Of a stretch of 54,874 bases of DNA, positions 42,346 through 50,701 are shown piece after piece. How positions within the stretch are numbered: the first letter of the stretch is position 1; every line of letters begins with the position of its first letter. Origin of the DNA: Chloroflexota bacterium (GTDB lineage Bacteria > Chloroflexota > Anaerolineae > Aggregatilineales > Phototrophicaceae). Made by a program: the position numbers and the translations under genes. The stretch covers positions 48,092 to 102,965 of the forward strand of contig WTGN01000095.1 in assembly GCA_011523545.1 (NCBI GenBank). Reading direction: 5' to 3'. The notes under the pieces are model-generated. The model saw nothing but the letters and a program-made list of their open reading frames with translations, made no database searches and was not told the origin of the DNA.

Positions 42346-43308
42346 CTAAGCAGGTGCCGCCTCCAAGACCTGCAACTCGGCCTCATGTTCTTCCAGCCAT
42401 TGGATGGCCGCCATCGCCGCCGATGTGCCCTGCCCCACTGACGTGGCCACCTGCCGCCAAATCTCATCCTGGATCTCGCCCGCGGCGAAGACGCCCTCGA
42501 CATTCGTGCGATAGCGCTGGTCGGTGATGATGTAGCCGTTCTCGTTGAGGGCGATTTGATCGCCGAAGACGGCATTGTTGGGGTCATGGCCTATGAAGAT
42601 GAAGACGCCCTCGGTTGGATGCAGGGTCTCTTCGCCGGTGACGCGGTTCGTCAGGCGCACGGCGTTGACGCCGCCGTCGTCCGCCCCGATGATTTCATCC
42701 ACCACCGAGTTCCAGGTGAAGCTGATTTTCTCGTTATTGAAGGCGCGCGTTTGCAGTTGGATGCCGGCGCGCAGTTCATCGCGGCGATGGATGATGTTGA
42801 CGCTGTTGGCGAAGCGCGTCAGGAAGATACCTTCTTCCAGGGCGGAATCGCCGCCGCCGACCACAACAATGTCCTTGCCGCGGAAGAAGAAGCCATCGCA
42901 AGTGCCGCAATAGCTGACGCCGGCCCCGATGTGATCTTCCTCGCCGGGCACGCCCAGCTTGCGCGGGTCGGCGCCGATGGTGATGATGACGGCGTCGGCC
43001 AGGTATTCTTCGCCCATCGTCTTGATGTGGAAGGGCGAGCCATTGCTGAAGTCGACACTCTCGACCAGGTCGAGTTCGACTTTGGCGCCGAAATTCTCGG
43101 CATGCTCCTTCATGCGCTCGACCAATTCGGGCCCGCTCAAGCCGTCGGGGAAGCCGGGGTAATTCTCGATCTCATGAGTGATGGCGACCTGGCCGCCAAG
43201 CTGCGCCCCGGCGATGACCACGGGCGCCAGCTGCGCGCGGGCGGTGTAGAGGGCGGCGGTCAAGCCTGCCGGTCCCGAGCCGATGATGACAACGCGTTCC
43301 TTCTTCAT
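42346..43308 (-). CDS. trxB: Thioredoxin reductase
   Basis: A 320-residue cytoplasmic flavoprotein of usual length that passes electrons from NADPH to thioredoxin. VVIIGSGPAGLTAALYTARA binds FAD; Cys134-Gly-Thr-Cys137-Asp (in YCGTCDGFFF) is the redox-active pair, where the common form is CATC; VVVGGGDSALEEGIFLTRFA binds NADPH; GVFAAGEIQDEIWRQVATSVGQG closes the FAD site. GAGG precedes the ATG at 43308. It follows a small zinc-finger-like gene on the same strand with a gap of 54 bp and is likely co-transcribed with it. Confidence 0.96.
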   Translation of the reverse strand: MKKERVVIIGSGPAGLTAALYTARAQLAPVVIAGAQLGGQVAITHEIENYPGFPDGLSGPELVERMKEHAENFGAKVELDLVESVDFSNGSPFHIKTMGEEYLADAVIITIGADPRKLGVPGEEDHIGAGVSYCGTCDGFFFRGKDIVVVGGGDSALEEGIFLTRFANSVNIIHRRDELRAGIQLQTRAFNNEKISFTWNSVVDEIIGADDGGVNAVRLTNRVTGEETLHPTEGVFIFIGHDPNNAVFGDQIALNENGYIITDQRYRTNVEGVFAAGEIQDEIWRQVATSVGQGTSAAMAAIQWLEEHEAELQVLEAAPA

Positions 43309-43362
43309 CTCTTCTGCCTCGTCTTCGATTGTGTGTTGTTTAAGAAATGCTAGAAATGAAGG

Positions 43363-43647
43363 TTATTCCAAGGCGGAGAAGTCAAAGCCTTCGAGCGCTT
43401 TTTCTTGGCGAATCACGGCCACCAGCGCTTCAAACTCTTCGCGGCAATCGCCCCAATAATGCATGAATTTTTGCATCTCGGGCCAGATTTCGTTGAGGTC
43501 AGCGCCATTCGCGACTTGCTCGGCCAACTGCGTCAGCTTTTCGCAGCAGTCGTTGCAGTCCATCTTGATGAGCGTGTCGTCAGCGGGCGCGTTGGCGATG
43601 AAGTCGAAGAGCTTTTCGAGTTGGTCGCCATCGTGTTGTTGGGACAT
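43363..43647 (-). CDS. Small protein with anti-sigma-factor-like (zf-HC2-like) cysteine/histidine pattern
   Basis: A 94-residue acidic protein that I do not recognise by family name. It has Cys31, Cys34, Cys35, His63 and Cys68, in DCNDCCEKLTQLAEQVANG and FMHYWGDCREEFEALVAVI. The second stretch resembles the H-x3-C-x2-C helix of zf-HC2 zinc-binding anti-sigma factors (HLxxCxxCRxELEAL), so a metal- or thiol-sensing role is conceivable. GGGAGA lies before the ATG at 43647. It lies just upstream of trxB, which fits a redox theme, but no sigma factor is adjacent. Confidence 0.6.
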   Translation of the reverse strand: MSQQHDGDQLEKLFDFIANAPADDTLIKMDCNDCCEKLTQLAEQVANGADLNEIWPEMQKFMHYWGDCREEFEALVAVIRQEKALEGFDFSALE

Positions 43648-43709
43648 GGCGGGGTCTCCCTGCGATTTCACGTCAAGTTAAGGACGAGTGGCGGGCGGGG
43701 AATCTTACA

Positions 43710-45647
43710 TTAGGCGGGTTCGCCGAGGATTTCGCGCTGGACGTGACGCTTCAATTCGTCGACATTTGTGAAGTATTCATAGTCCGCGTGATTGACGGTT
43801 GCGAGCGTCTCTGGCGTCTCATCAATGAGCAGCGCCACCTTCCGGCTGAGGCCTTCTTGGATGCCATTTGGCCAGGCAAGGTCAAGCACGATAGCGTCGC
43901 CGTTTTCGGCAAGCGGCAATTCATATCCCAGTTCGCCGCTGGGCAAGCCCTTCGCTTCCATCCAATCCATGACTTCTTGAAGCGCTGTTTCTTCTTCGTC
44001 GCTGGCGATGCTGATAGGGCGGGTCGCATTGACCTGCATGCGAGTGACTGCGAGAGCTTCTGATTCAGGCATCTCGCCATGTAGCAGTTGGTCGAGGAAT
44101 GTGTTGGCGGCTTGGGCTAGGAGCTCGCGGCGGACGGTGAGAAATTCTCGGTAATTCTCGGTTTTCCACAAGCGTTCGTCCGTCGGGATCCAATGGGAGG
44201 CGAGGACACCGGGATGCATGGCGTTGTATTGGGGAAAGTAAACTTCGGGCAGCGTCGCGCTGATTTGCAGGTTACAGTCTTTGGTTAAGAACGCGAAATT
44301 GGCAACAGCGTTGACTTCATCGCGTCTGAAGCCTCCATATTTGTGCAGTTGAGCCTTTGGAAAAACGTGATGTAGCTCAAGCTGATTCCCGCCTCCAAGC
44401 AAGAACTTCTTCAGTTCAATGCCTTTGCAGAAATCACGCGCGCCATATACTCGTGTGAGCATGTAAAGCAAAGCATAAAAGCGCCCGCCGCGGTTCGCCG
44501 CAGTTAAGTCTTGTTCGAACACGCGCAGATCCCGTCGGTTATCATCTTTCAAGCGTTCGATTAAGTTGTCGACGGCATCGCCGTTGTCGTCAATTGCCAT
44601 GATGTCTTGCCGAATCCTGGTTTCAGTTGGACCGGAATACCGTTGCCATAACATGGCGTGGACATACCAGTAACAGAGCCTGTCCAGTGTGGCATGATCG
44701 AGCATTGATCCATGCTTGTCGAAGAATCGCACCATTGCCACAAGCGCGTTTGGGCTGCCTTGCACGTAGCTATGATCCAAGCCAAGCCGCGACGCCAAAA
44801 GGGTTAGGGCGCTATCGACGTGTTTCTCCACCCTTGCAAGACCATTTTGCACCTGCTCAACAGTTACATTCTGGCGATCTAGTTCAGAAAAGTCGGCATG
44901 ACCTGTAACCAGCCCGTTGACGCAGCGCAATAACCAGTCGAGATTGAAGTAATAGCCTCTGTCAGATAACGCGTCTAGGCGGGCCTGCATTGTTTCCCGA
45001 GCCTCTGGCCAGTCGGCGCATATCTTCGCCAGCGCCAAATCGCCTTTCGACAACTTTGTTCCGCCACTGTTGACCTGATTGAATATGTCGACTACGACAT
45101 CCATCGACATACTCCGGTCGATCATGGTTTCTATGTGAAAGTTCCGTTCCAATATTCCAGTTATTCTAGCTATGCGGCTAATGTAGTCAGCCAATTGAGG
45201 ATCATTCATGAACGGCTTAATAAGGTCGCCCAAGTCTTTCTGCATCACGTCGGTCACGGAGACCCAACGCGGATTATGCTGCATCTTAGTAGGTCCATAA
45301 AACTCAAACTCTTCAGTTTCAACGTTGAAATATAAGTTAAGGAATGTACTTGGTGCAGCGTTCGAGAAGTCCGGTTTCTTTCCGCGGACTATGCCGTACA
45401 ACGATGTCAGCCGCTGCTGGCCATCTAGTAGCAACTCGTGTATTCCCAACGGAAGATCCTGTTGTCCTTTGACCTCGTTCTTCGTCGCTTTCGTTTGCCA
45501 AACAAGCATGCTGCCTATCGGGTATTCTTGGTAAAGCGATTCCATCAGATTTCTTACCTGCCATCGCTTCCACACAAATCCGCGTTGAAACTGAGGAAGC
45601 GCCAACACGCCCTGGTCAATTTGCTCTAGTATGTTTTTCAACTTCAT
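43710..45647 (-). CDS. DUF262/HNH protein, GmrSD-like type IV restriction
   Basis: A 645-residue protein. The N-terminal DUF262 domain (ParB/sulfiredoxin-like, NTP-using) has LPQFQRGFVWKRWQVRNLMESL, YPIGSMLVWQT and LLDGQQRLTSLYG (residues 73-82). Near residue 424 is the HNH nuclease site LELHHVFPKAQL, followed by VNAVANFAFLTKDCNLQIS. This is the layout of single-chain GmrSD-like nucleases that cut modified (for example glucosylated) phage DNA. The last 110 residues (GYELPLAENGDAIVLDLAWPNGIQEGLSRKVALLID) form an extra domain. GGAGG precedes the ATG at 45647. The N-terminal two-thirds are visibly richer in A+T than the neighbours, suggesting transfer. No methylase or specificity gene is nearby. 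Confidence 0.88.
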   Translation of the reverse strand: MKLKNILEQIDQGVLALPQFQRGFVWKRWQVRNLMESLYQEYPIGSMLVWQTKATKNEVKGQQDLPLGIHELLLDGQQRLTSLYGIVRGKKPDFSNAAPSTFLNLYFNVETEEFEFYGPTKMQHNPRWVSVTDVMQKDLGDLIKPFMNDPQLADYISRIARITGILERNFHIETMIDRSMSMDVVVDIFNQVNSGGTKLSKGDLALAKICADWPEARETMQARLDALSDRGYYFNLDWLLRCVNGLVTGHADFSELDRQNVTVEQVQNGLARVEKHVDSALTLLASRLGLDHSYVQGSPNALVAMVRFFDKHGSMLDHATLDRLCYWYVHAMLWQRYSGPTETRIRQDIMAIDDNGDAVDNLIERLKDDNRRDLRVFEQDLTAANRGGRFYALLYMLTRVYGARDFCKGIELKKFLLGGGNQLELHHVFPKAQLHKYGGFRRDEVNAVANFAFLTKDCNLQISATLPEVYFPQYNAMHPGVLASHWIPTDERLWKTENYREFLTVRRELLAQAANTFLDQLLHGEMPESEALAVTRMQVNATRPISIASDEEETALQEVMDWMEAKGLPSGELGYELPLAENGDAIVLDLAWPNGIQEGLSRKVALLIDETPETLATVNHADYEYFTNVDELKRHVQREILGEPA

Positions 45648-45701
45648 CAGTCATCCCTCCAATGCAAACGCCGCTGATTCTATCACAGCCATACGCCAAA
45701 C

Positions 45702-45762
45702 GCGGGCGAGTCAGCGCCTCGCCCCTACAAATCTCTGCGGTCTCTGCGTCCTCTGTAGTTAA
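45702..45762. repeat. REP-like palindrome plus CACAGAG-type repeat abutting recN
   Basis: GCGGGCGAGTCAGCGCCTCG then CCCCTAC (45702-45727) is a palindrome. Reading the minus strand from the recN stop: TTAACTACAGAGGACGCAGA, GACCGCAGAG, a CACAGAG-type copy. The recN stop codon TAA overlaps the start of the repeat. Confidence 0.7.
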
Positions 45763-47498
45763 ATCCCCTTCCGCCCCCGCGCAGCCGCGAGCATCGTCCG
45801 CGCGCTTTCCACACCCGCCGCGCCAGCCGCCCCCAGCATCGCTGTCAGTTCGGCGATGCGCGCATCATCATCCGGCAGGGCGCGCACCTGGGTCGCCGCG
45901 TGTTCCGCGCTGAGTTCCTTCTGCGCCTGGAAATGCGCGTCGGCGTAGCTCGCCAGTTGCGGCAAGTGGGTGACGCAGAGCACTTGATGCGCGCCGGAGA
46001 GCGACCAGAGCTTCTCGCCCAGGACGGCGCCCAGGCGACCGCCGATGCCTTGATCGACCTCGTCGAATATCAGAATCGGCGTGTGGTCGGCTGCGGTCAG
46101 GGCGCTTTTCAAAGCCAGCATGATGCGGGCCGCCTCGCCGCCGGAGGCCACTTTCGCCAGCGGACGCAGGGGCTCGCCCGGGTTGGCGCTGAGCATGAAT
46201 TCGACATCGTCGATGCCGGCGCCGTCGAATTTGTAGCGCCGCTCGCCGATGATGCAGCCGGCTGGGTGCTCCGCCTGCGCCAGCCGCACGGCAAAGCGCG
46301 CCTGCTCCATGCGCAGGTCGGCCAGTTCGCGCAGGATATCGGCGCTGAGGGCTTGGCCCGCTTCCGCCCGCGCCCGGCTCAAGCGCGCGCTGATGTCGCC
46401 GATGTGATGCAGAAGATCCTGCTCACGCCGGCTCAATTCGGCGAGGACTTGGTCGCTTTGCTCGATGCTGGCGAGCTCGGTCGCTGAGCGCTCGGCGAAG
46501 GCCAGGAGGGCGTCAATGCTGTCGACGCGGTGGCGGCGCTTCAGCGTCTTGATCAGCTCCAGCCGTTCTTCGAGTTCGTTGAGTCGATGCGGGTCGTGCT
46601 CGGCGTCTTGGGCGTAGCGCGCCAGCGTCAGCGCCAGTTCCTGCGCGCCTTGCGCCAGCCCTTCGGCCAGGTGGTGATCGTCGGCGCGCGCGGGGTCGAT
46701 TTCGGCCAGCTTGTCCAGCGCAGCCGCCACGCCCATCAGCGCGTCCACAGCGGCGGCGTTTTCGAAGCGGTCGTCACCATTGAGCAGGCGCGCCGCTTCG
46801 GCCGCTAGGCTCGCCAATTGTTCGCTGTTGGCGAGGCGATGGCGTTCGGCAAGCAGGTCGGCCTCTTCATTGCTTTCGAGCGCGGCGGCCTGGATCTCTT
46901 CCACTTCGTAGCGCAGCAGATCGGCGCGTCGCTGGAGCGTATCGCGGTCATCCCGCAGGGCGCGCGCCTGCGCCTGCACTTGGGTTAATTCCAGCACCAG
47001 CTTGGCCAGCCCGGCGCGAGCCTCGAGCAGGTCGGCATAGCGATCCAGCAGGTCGATGTGATGGCGCGGCCGAAAAAGCGACAAATGTTGGCTTTGCCCG
47101 TGGATATCGATGAGCGCGCGCCCGACCTCGCTCAGCAAGTCGCTGCGCGCCAGCATGCCATTGATGCGCGCCGTCGAGCGACCGTGCCGCCGTATCTCGC
47201 GCATGAGCGTGAGGTTATTCGGGTCGGCCTCATCGACGAGGTCTTCACGCTGAAGCGCCGCCATGACATCGGGCCGCGCACGCGGATCCAGCCTGATCAG
47301 GCCTTCGATGACGCTGCGTTCCGCGCCGGCGCGCACGGCGTCGGGGTCAGCCCGGCCGCCCAGCAGCAGTTCGACGGCGTCGATCAGAATCGACTTGCCC
47401 GCGCCGGTCTCGCCGGTGATGATGTTCAAGCCGGCGCTGAATTGCAGCTCGAGCCGGTCAATGACGGCGAAGTTCTGAATGCGCAGTTCTTCGAGCAT
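45759..47498 (-). CDS. recN: DNA repair protein RecN
   Basis: A 579-residue SMC-like ATPase acting in double-strand break repair, near the usual 550-570. Walker A is GETGAGKS (residues 29-36) after MLEELRIQNFAVIDRLELQF; the GQSQHLSLF region follows; a long helical coiled-coil centre is rich in Leu, Glu and Arg; the signature VASGGEAARIMLAL and Walker B ILIFDEVDQGIGG lie near the C-terminus, with LCVTHLPQLASYAD after them. The start at 47498 matches the family; a longer frame to 47651 overlaps the upstream gene. It follows the B-box gene by 16 bp and belongs to a nadK, B-box, recN run. Confidence 0.96.
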   Translation of the reverse strand: MLEELRIQNFAVIDRLELQFSAGLNIITGETGAGKSILIDAVELLLGGRADPDAVRAGAERSVIEGLIRLDPRARPDVMAALQREDLVDEADPNNLTLMREIRRHGRSTARINGMLARSDLLSEVGRALIDIHGQSQHLSLFRPRHHIDLLDRYADLLEARAGLAKLVLELTQVQAQARALRDDRDTLQRRADLLRYEVEEIQAAALESNEEADLLAERHRLANSEQLASLAAEAARLLNGDDRFENAAAVDALMGVAAALDKLAEIDPARADDHHLAEGLAQGAQELALTLARYAQDAEHDPHRLNELEERLELIKTLKRRHRVDSIDALLAFAERSATELASIEQSDQVLAELSRREQDLLHHIGDISARLSRARAEAGQALSADILRELADLRMEQARFAVRLAQAEHPAGCIIGERRYKFDGAGIDDVEFMLSANPGEPLRPLAKVASGGEAARIMLALKSALTAADHTPILIFDEVDQGIGGRLGAVLGEKLWSLSGAHQVLCVTHLPQLASYADAHFQAQKELSAEHAATQVRALPDDDARIAELTAMLGAAGAAGVESARTMLAAARGRKGI

Positions 47499-47514
47499 GG
47501 TGGCGGGGTCTGTC

Positions 47515-48027
47515 CTAGATAGAGGCTTTGAAGCGCGCGTAGGCCGCCGATGTCGCCAGCGCGAGATAGAGCAGCGTGAATAGACCGAGGCCGCCGACCA
47601 GGAGGAAAGCGGAGGCGATGCCGCCCGCCAAGACGCCGCCCGCGGCAACATAAGCGCTGTAGCGTCCGCGGCGCCGCCCCGTCAGCTGCAGGGCGATTTG
47701 GGCCGCGCCACCGCCGATTGCCGGCGCCACGATGAAGCCCAGGATGAAGAATCCGCCGAGCAGCAGCATCACGAAGGGGGTGAGCGCGCCGCCGACCACG
47801 CAAGCCGCCGCCACCAGCCCGTAGTCAAGGACTGTGCCTTCGAAGAATCTGTCTTCGTGCCCGCGCACGCATTCGCGGCAGGTGTAACCCACCGGCGTGC
47901 GTTTGGCGCAGTCGACGCACATATAGCGCTCGCAGCGGTTGCAGCGCAAGCCGGTATCGCGCTCCGGATGGACGGCGCAATAGTGGATCTCGCTCTCGAG
48001 CGCCGTTTCGGTGATGTTGTTGTCCAT
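47515..48027 (-). CDS. B-box-type zinc-finger membrane protein
   Basis: A 170-residue protein. Residues 15-55 carry CAVHPERDTGLRCNRCERYMCVDCAKRTPVGYTCRECV, a B-box-like zinc-binding set of seven cysteines and one histidine. After a short linker come three or four hydrophobic segments (YGLVAAACVVGGALTPFVMLLLGGFF, GGVLAGGIASAFLLVGGLGLFTLLYLAL). Such proteins are frequent in Chloroflexota and other bacteria; the function is unknown. The ATG at 48027 has GGGG upstream; a longer frame to 48138 crosses a REP palindrome. It lies between nadK and recN on the same strand. Confidence 0.85.
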   Translation of the reverse strand: MDNNITETALESEIHYCAVHPERDTGLRCNRCERYMCVDCAKRTPVGYTCRECVRGHEDRFFEGTVLDYGLVAAACVVGGALTPFVMLLLGGFFILGFIVAPAIGGGAAQIALQLTGRRRGRYSAYVAAGGVLAGGIASAFLLVGGLGLFTLLYLALATSAAYARFKASI

Positions 48028-48076
48028 GCTGTTTACCCCATCCAAGATTGGCGCTGCGGCGGCACAAGGTATTTGT

Positions 48077-48105
48077 GGTAGGGGCGAGCCGTCGGCTCGC
48101 CCGTA
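48077..48105. repeat. REP-like palindrome
   Basis: GGTAGGGGCGAGCCGTCGGC then TCGCCCGTAC, in the gap between nadK and the B-box gene; the stem is GGCGAGCC / GGCTCGCC. Confidence 0.75.
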
Positions 48106-48172
48106 CAACATTTCGTTTCCTTTAACGACCTTTGGCAAACGCCAGTTATAATCAATTCATTCTTGCAATCAG

Positions 48173-49054
48173 CTAAAAGGTCATGCGGCGCGGCCCGTGT
48201 CGGTTGATACGCGGTTCCATGCGATCCAGCAGCGAGCGGTAAAAGTAGTTGCGTTCGCGCAGGCGCACGAACAGGCTTTCGGGCGCGGCCGATCGGACGC
48301 AGATATGTTGATTCTCTCCCAGTTCCGCGGCGACCCGCCCGTCGACCGTCAGCACGACATTGTGGCGGTTCTCCGGCGTTGGCTCGATATCGACGACCGC
48401 GCCCTTTGAGAGCACAATCGGCCGGTCCATGCTCAGATGCGGCGCCATCGGCACCAGCAGTATATTGCGCAACTCGGGCGGCAGGATTGGTCCGCCGGTT
48501 GCCAGTGCGTATGCGGTTGAGCCGGTGGGCGTCGACATAATCAGGGCGTCGGCGTTGTAGGTGGTGGCCCAGTGTTTGTCGATATAGGCGGCGATCTGCA
48601 CCATGCGGCCGAAGACGCTGCCGCTGATCACGACATCGTTAAGGGCGCGGAATGAGCCAATGACCTGCTGCTTATTTTCCAGCACGGTCGCTTGCAGCAT
48701 CATGCGCTTCTCGATCCAGAATTTGCCGGCCAGCAGCTTGTCTAGCCCGGCGACGCAATCTTCCGGTCGTTCTATTTCGGTGAGGAAACCCAGCCAGCCC
48801 ATGTTGACGCCCAGCACCGGCACCTCATGCTCGGCGCAGACGCGGGCGGCCCGCAGCATGGCGCCGTCGCCGCCGATGGCGATCACGACATCGGAGCAGG
48901 CGACATCGGGCCCGACGCTGTCCTCATCCCAGTTTGTGTGGACCCAGCAATGAATGCCGCGCCGGCCGAGCGTGGCCGCGATATCGCGAGCGACGGGGTG
49001 GGTATCCGGGCGTGAGGGATGCGCCAAAACGCCTATCCGCCTGATGTCGGTCAA
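48173..49054 (-). CDS. nadK: NAD kinase
   Basis: A 293-residue cytoplasmic enzyme phosphorylating NAD to NADP with ATP or polyphosphate. The ATP-site GGDG is at residues 61-64 (VIAIGGDGAMLRAARV), followed by VLGVNMGWLGFLTE, the NDVVIS stretch in place of the common NE motif, and MSTPTGSTAYALATGGPI. The length is normal. The most upstream start is TTG at 49054 with AAGAAAGCGAG before it; no ATG is available near the expected N-terminus, and this start gives the normal strand IRRIGVLAHP. It is the first gene of the minus-strand nadK, B-box, recN group. Confidence 0.95.
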   Translation of the reverse strand: MTDIRRIGVLAHPSRPDTHPVARDIAATLGRRGIHCWVHTNWDEDSVGPDVACSDVVIAIGGDGAMLRAARVCAEHEVPVLGVNMGWLGFLTEIERPEDCVAGLDKLLAGKFWIEKRMMLQATVLENKQQVIGSFRALNDVVISGSVFGRMVQIAAYIDKHWATTYNADALIMSTPTGSTAYALATGGPILPPELRNILLVPMAPHLSMDRPIVLSKGAVVDIEPTPENRHNVVLTVDGRVAAELGENQHICVRSAAPESLFVRLRERNYFYRSLLDRMEPRINRHGPRRMTF

Positions 49055-49169
49055 GATCGCTCGCTTTCTTATTGCTTCCCGCCGACATCATTATGGCGCA
49101 GATTGGATGGCAATCCCATATTGGAACTCATTAGCTTTGGGTCACATAGGAGGAATTCTAAGCAAGCTA

Positions 49170-49178
49170 TGATACACT
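49170..49178 (+). promoter_or_regulatory. Extended -10 promoter candidate for the first TrpX-like gene
   Basis: TGATACACT fits TGn plus TACACT and would give a start near 49185, about 54 nt before the ATG at 49239. No clear -35. AGGAGG at 49151 lies upstream of it and is not used by a gene I can see. Confidence 0.4.
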
Positions 49179-49238
49179 AAAGACTGAACAAGTTTGCACG
49201 CGGCGGTCCAAGTTACATTTACCAGGAGGAGACCCGAA

Positions 49239-50495
49239 ATGTTTACGAAATGCACCTTGCTCGCGCTTATATTAGCGCTTCTGTTTGTACCGGCGGCAAT
49301 GGGGCAGGCGGATAACCCGACAGTCGCCATCTTGCGCTTTGGTGATGCCGGGGGCGCAGATATCTCCTCCACTGAAACCGGCGTGCTGGATTTGCTGGAG
49401 GCTTATGGATACATCAGCGCGGACGAACGGGCTGAGTTGGCTGGTCGCGCTGGCCTGGAGGGCGACAACATCAACATCGTCTGGGGCGATGCCGCTTTTG
49501 AGTTTACCAATGCCGCCCTCGCCGTCGATAGCGCGCTGGATCAAGGCGCAGATGTGCTTGTCACGCTGTCGACGCCGATGACGCAAGCCGCGATTAATGC
49601 CACCGGCGACATGGACGACCCGCCAGCCATTATCTTTGCCGCCGTTTTTGACGCGGCCGCGGCCGGCATCGCGGAATCCGCCTGCGAAAAACCCGCCCAT
49701 GTCGGCGGCGCCGAGGCGAGTACGCCTTACGAAGAAGTGCTGCCTCTCTTGCTGATCCAAGATCCAGACCTTGAAGTCATTGGCACCATCTTTAACCCGG
49801 CCGAAGCCAGCAGCGTGGCTGGGGCAGACGCGATCGTGGCTGCCGGCGAAGCCCTCGGGCTGACTGTCGAGCAAGCTTCTGTGACGGGCATGGCCGACTT
49901 GCGCGCGGCGACCCAGAGCCTCATCAACAAGGGCGCGGCGATCATCTTGCCGCCGGTCGATCAGACGACGTTGGGCGGCTTGCCTGCCATCCTGGCGGTG
50001 GCCAATGAATATGGCATCCCCATCTTCCATGCGAATATGCAGGCGCTCAGCGTGGGCGCCACCGTCACCGCCGGCTACAACCTCCTCTTCGAGCAGGGCA
50101 TCCGCGCGGGGCGCATTCTCGTGGGTCATTTGAACGGCGATATCGATATCGCCAACACCGCCATCTATTCCCAATCCAGCATGGGCGTCGGCATCAACCT
50201 GGATACCGCCGCGGATCAGGGCGTGGAAATCTCTGCCGATTTGATGGATATGGCCGGGAGAACCGTTGAAGGCGATGAGGTGCTCCTGTCCCGAGCCGAA
50301 GCTGTGGCCCGCGTGGAGGCGACTGGGCTCTCTTTGGATAACATGCCACGGGTGAAACAAGCTGTCGAAAGCGGCTTTCCACCAGAAGGTGGTTTGCCTG
50401 CCAACACCTCGCAGCTCATCGTCCGAATACTCGTCCACCCGGCGGCTAGAGAGTTCCAGCAAGAATTCCTGGCTGGCTTGGCTTGCCCAGAATAG
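49239..50495 (+). CDS. ABC-type substrate-binding protein, TrpX-like (paralogue 1)
   Basis: A 418-residue exported protein with signal peptide MFTKCTLLALILALLFVPAAMGQ. The mature part reads PTVAILRFGDAGG, then ADVLVTLSTPMTQAAIN, PAIIFAAVFDA, LLIQDPDLEVIGTIFNPAEASSV, VEQASVTGMADLRAATQSLINKGAAIILPPVDQTT and FEQGIRAGRILVGHLNGDID. This is the pattern of the ABC_sub_bind family (tryptophan/tyrosine-binding TrpX group). These genes usually sit with a permease and an ATPase; none is here. AGGAGGAG before the ATG decides the start. It is followed in tandem by a paralogue. Confidence 0.88.
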   Translation: MFTKCTLLALILALLFVPAAMGQADNPTVAILRFGDAGGADISSTETGVLDLLEAYGYISADERAELAGRAGLEGDNINIVWGDAAFEFTNAALAVDSALDQGADVLVTLSTPMTQAAINATGDMDDPPAIIFAAVFDAAAAGIAESACEKPAHVGGAEASTPYEEVLPLLLIQDPDLEVIGTIFNPAEASSVAGADAIVAAGEALGLTVEQASVTGMADLRAATQSLINKGAAIILPPVDQTTLGGLPAILAVANEYGIPIFHANMQALSVGATVTAGYNLLFEQGIRAGRILVGHLNGDIDIANTAIYSQSSMGVGINLDTAADQGVEISADLMDMAGRTVEGDEVLLSRAEAVARVEATGLSLDNMPRVKQAVESGFPPEGGLPANTSQLIVRILVHPAAREFQQEFLAGLACPE

Positions 50496-50561
50496 CCGGG
50501 GCGGCGCTCGGGGCGCGGCAAACGGATAAACCCACCCGAGGCCGGGCAATTCCAGTCAATC

Positions 50562-50591
50562 GAGGCAGTCCGCGCGGGCTGCCTCATTTTG
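50562..50591 (+). terminator. Rho-independent-like terminator
   Basis: GAGGCAG and CTGCCTC pair around a 10-nt loop that itself contains CCGCGCGG, followed by ATTTTG. It lies 66 bp past the stop of TrpX-like paralogue 1, so the two paralogues probably have separate transcripts. Confidence 0.6.
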
Positions 50592-50701
50592 CGTCGATTT
50601 TGCGCACGAAGGGCGCTGAAATCACGGCCAGTGATTCACTAATTGATGCATAGTATCTTGTGATCTGGTCATTCAACTATTAAATCAGATGGGCGGCTTG
50701 A

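Noticed and set aside
49272..50549. Minus-strand open frame of 425 codons opposite TrpX-like paralogue 1
   Set aside because: Antisense shadow; the plus strand has a signal peptide, ribosome site and family motifs.
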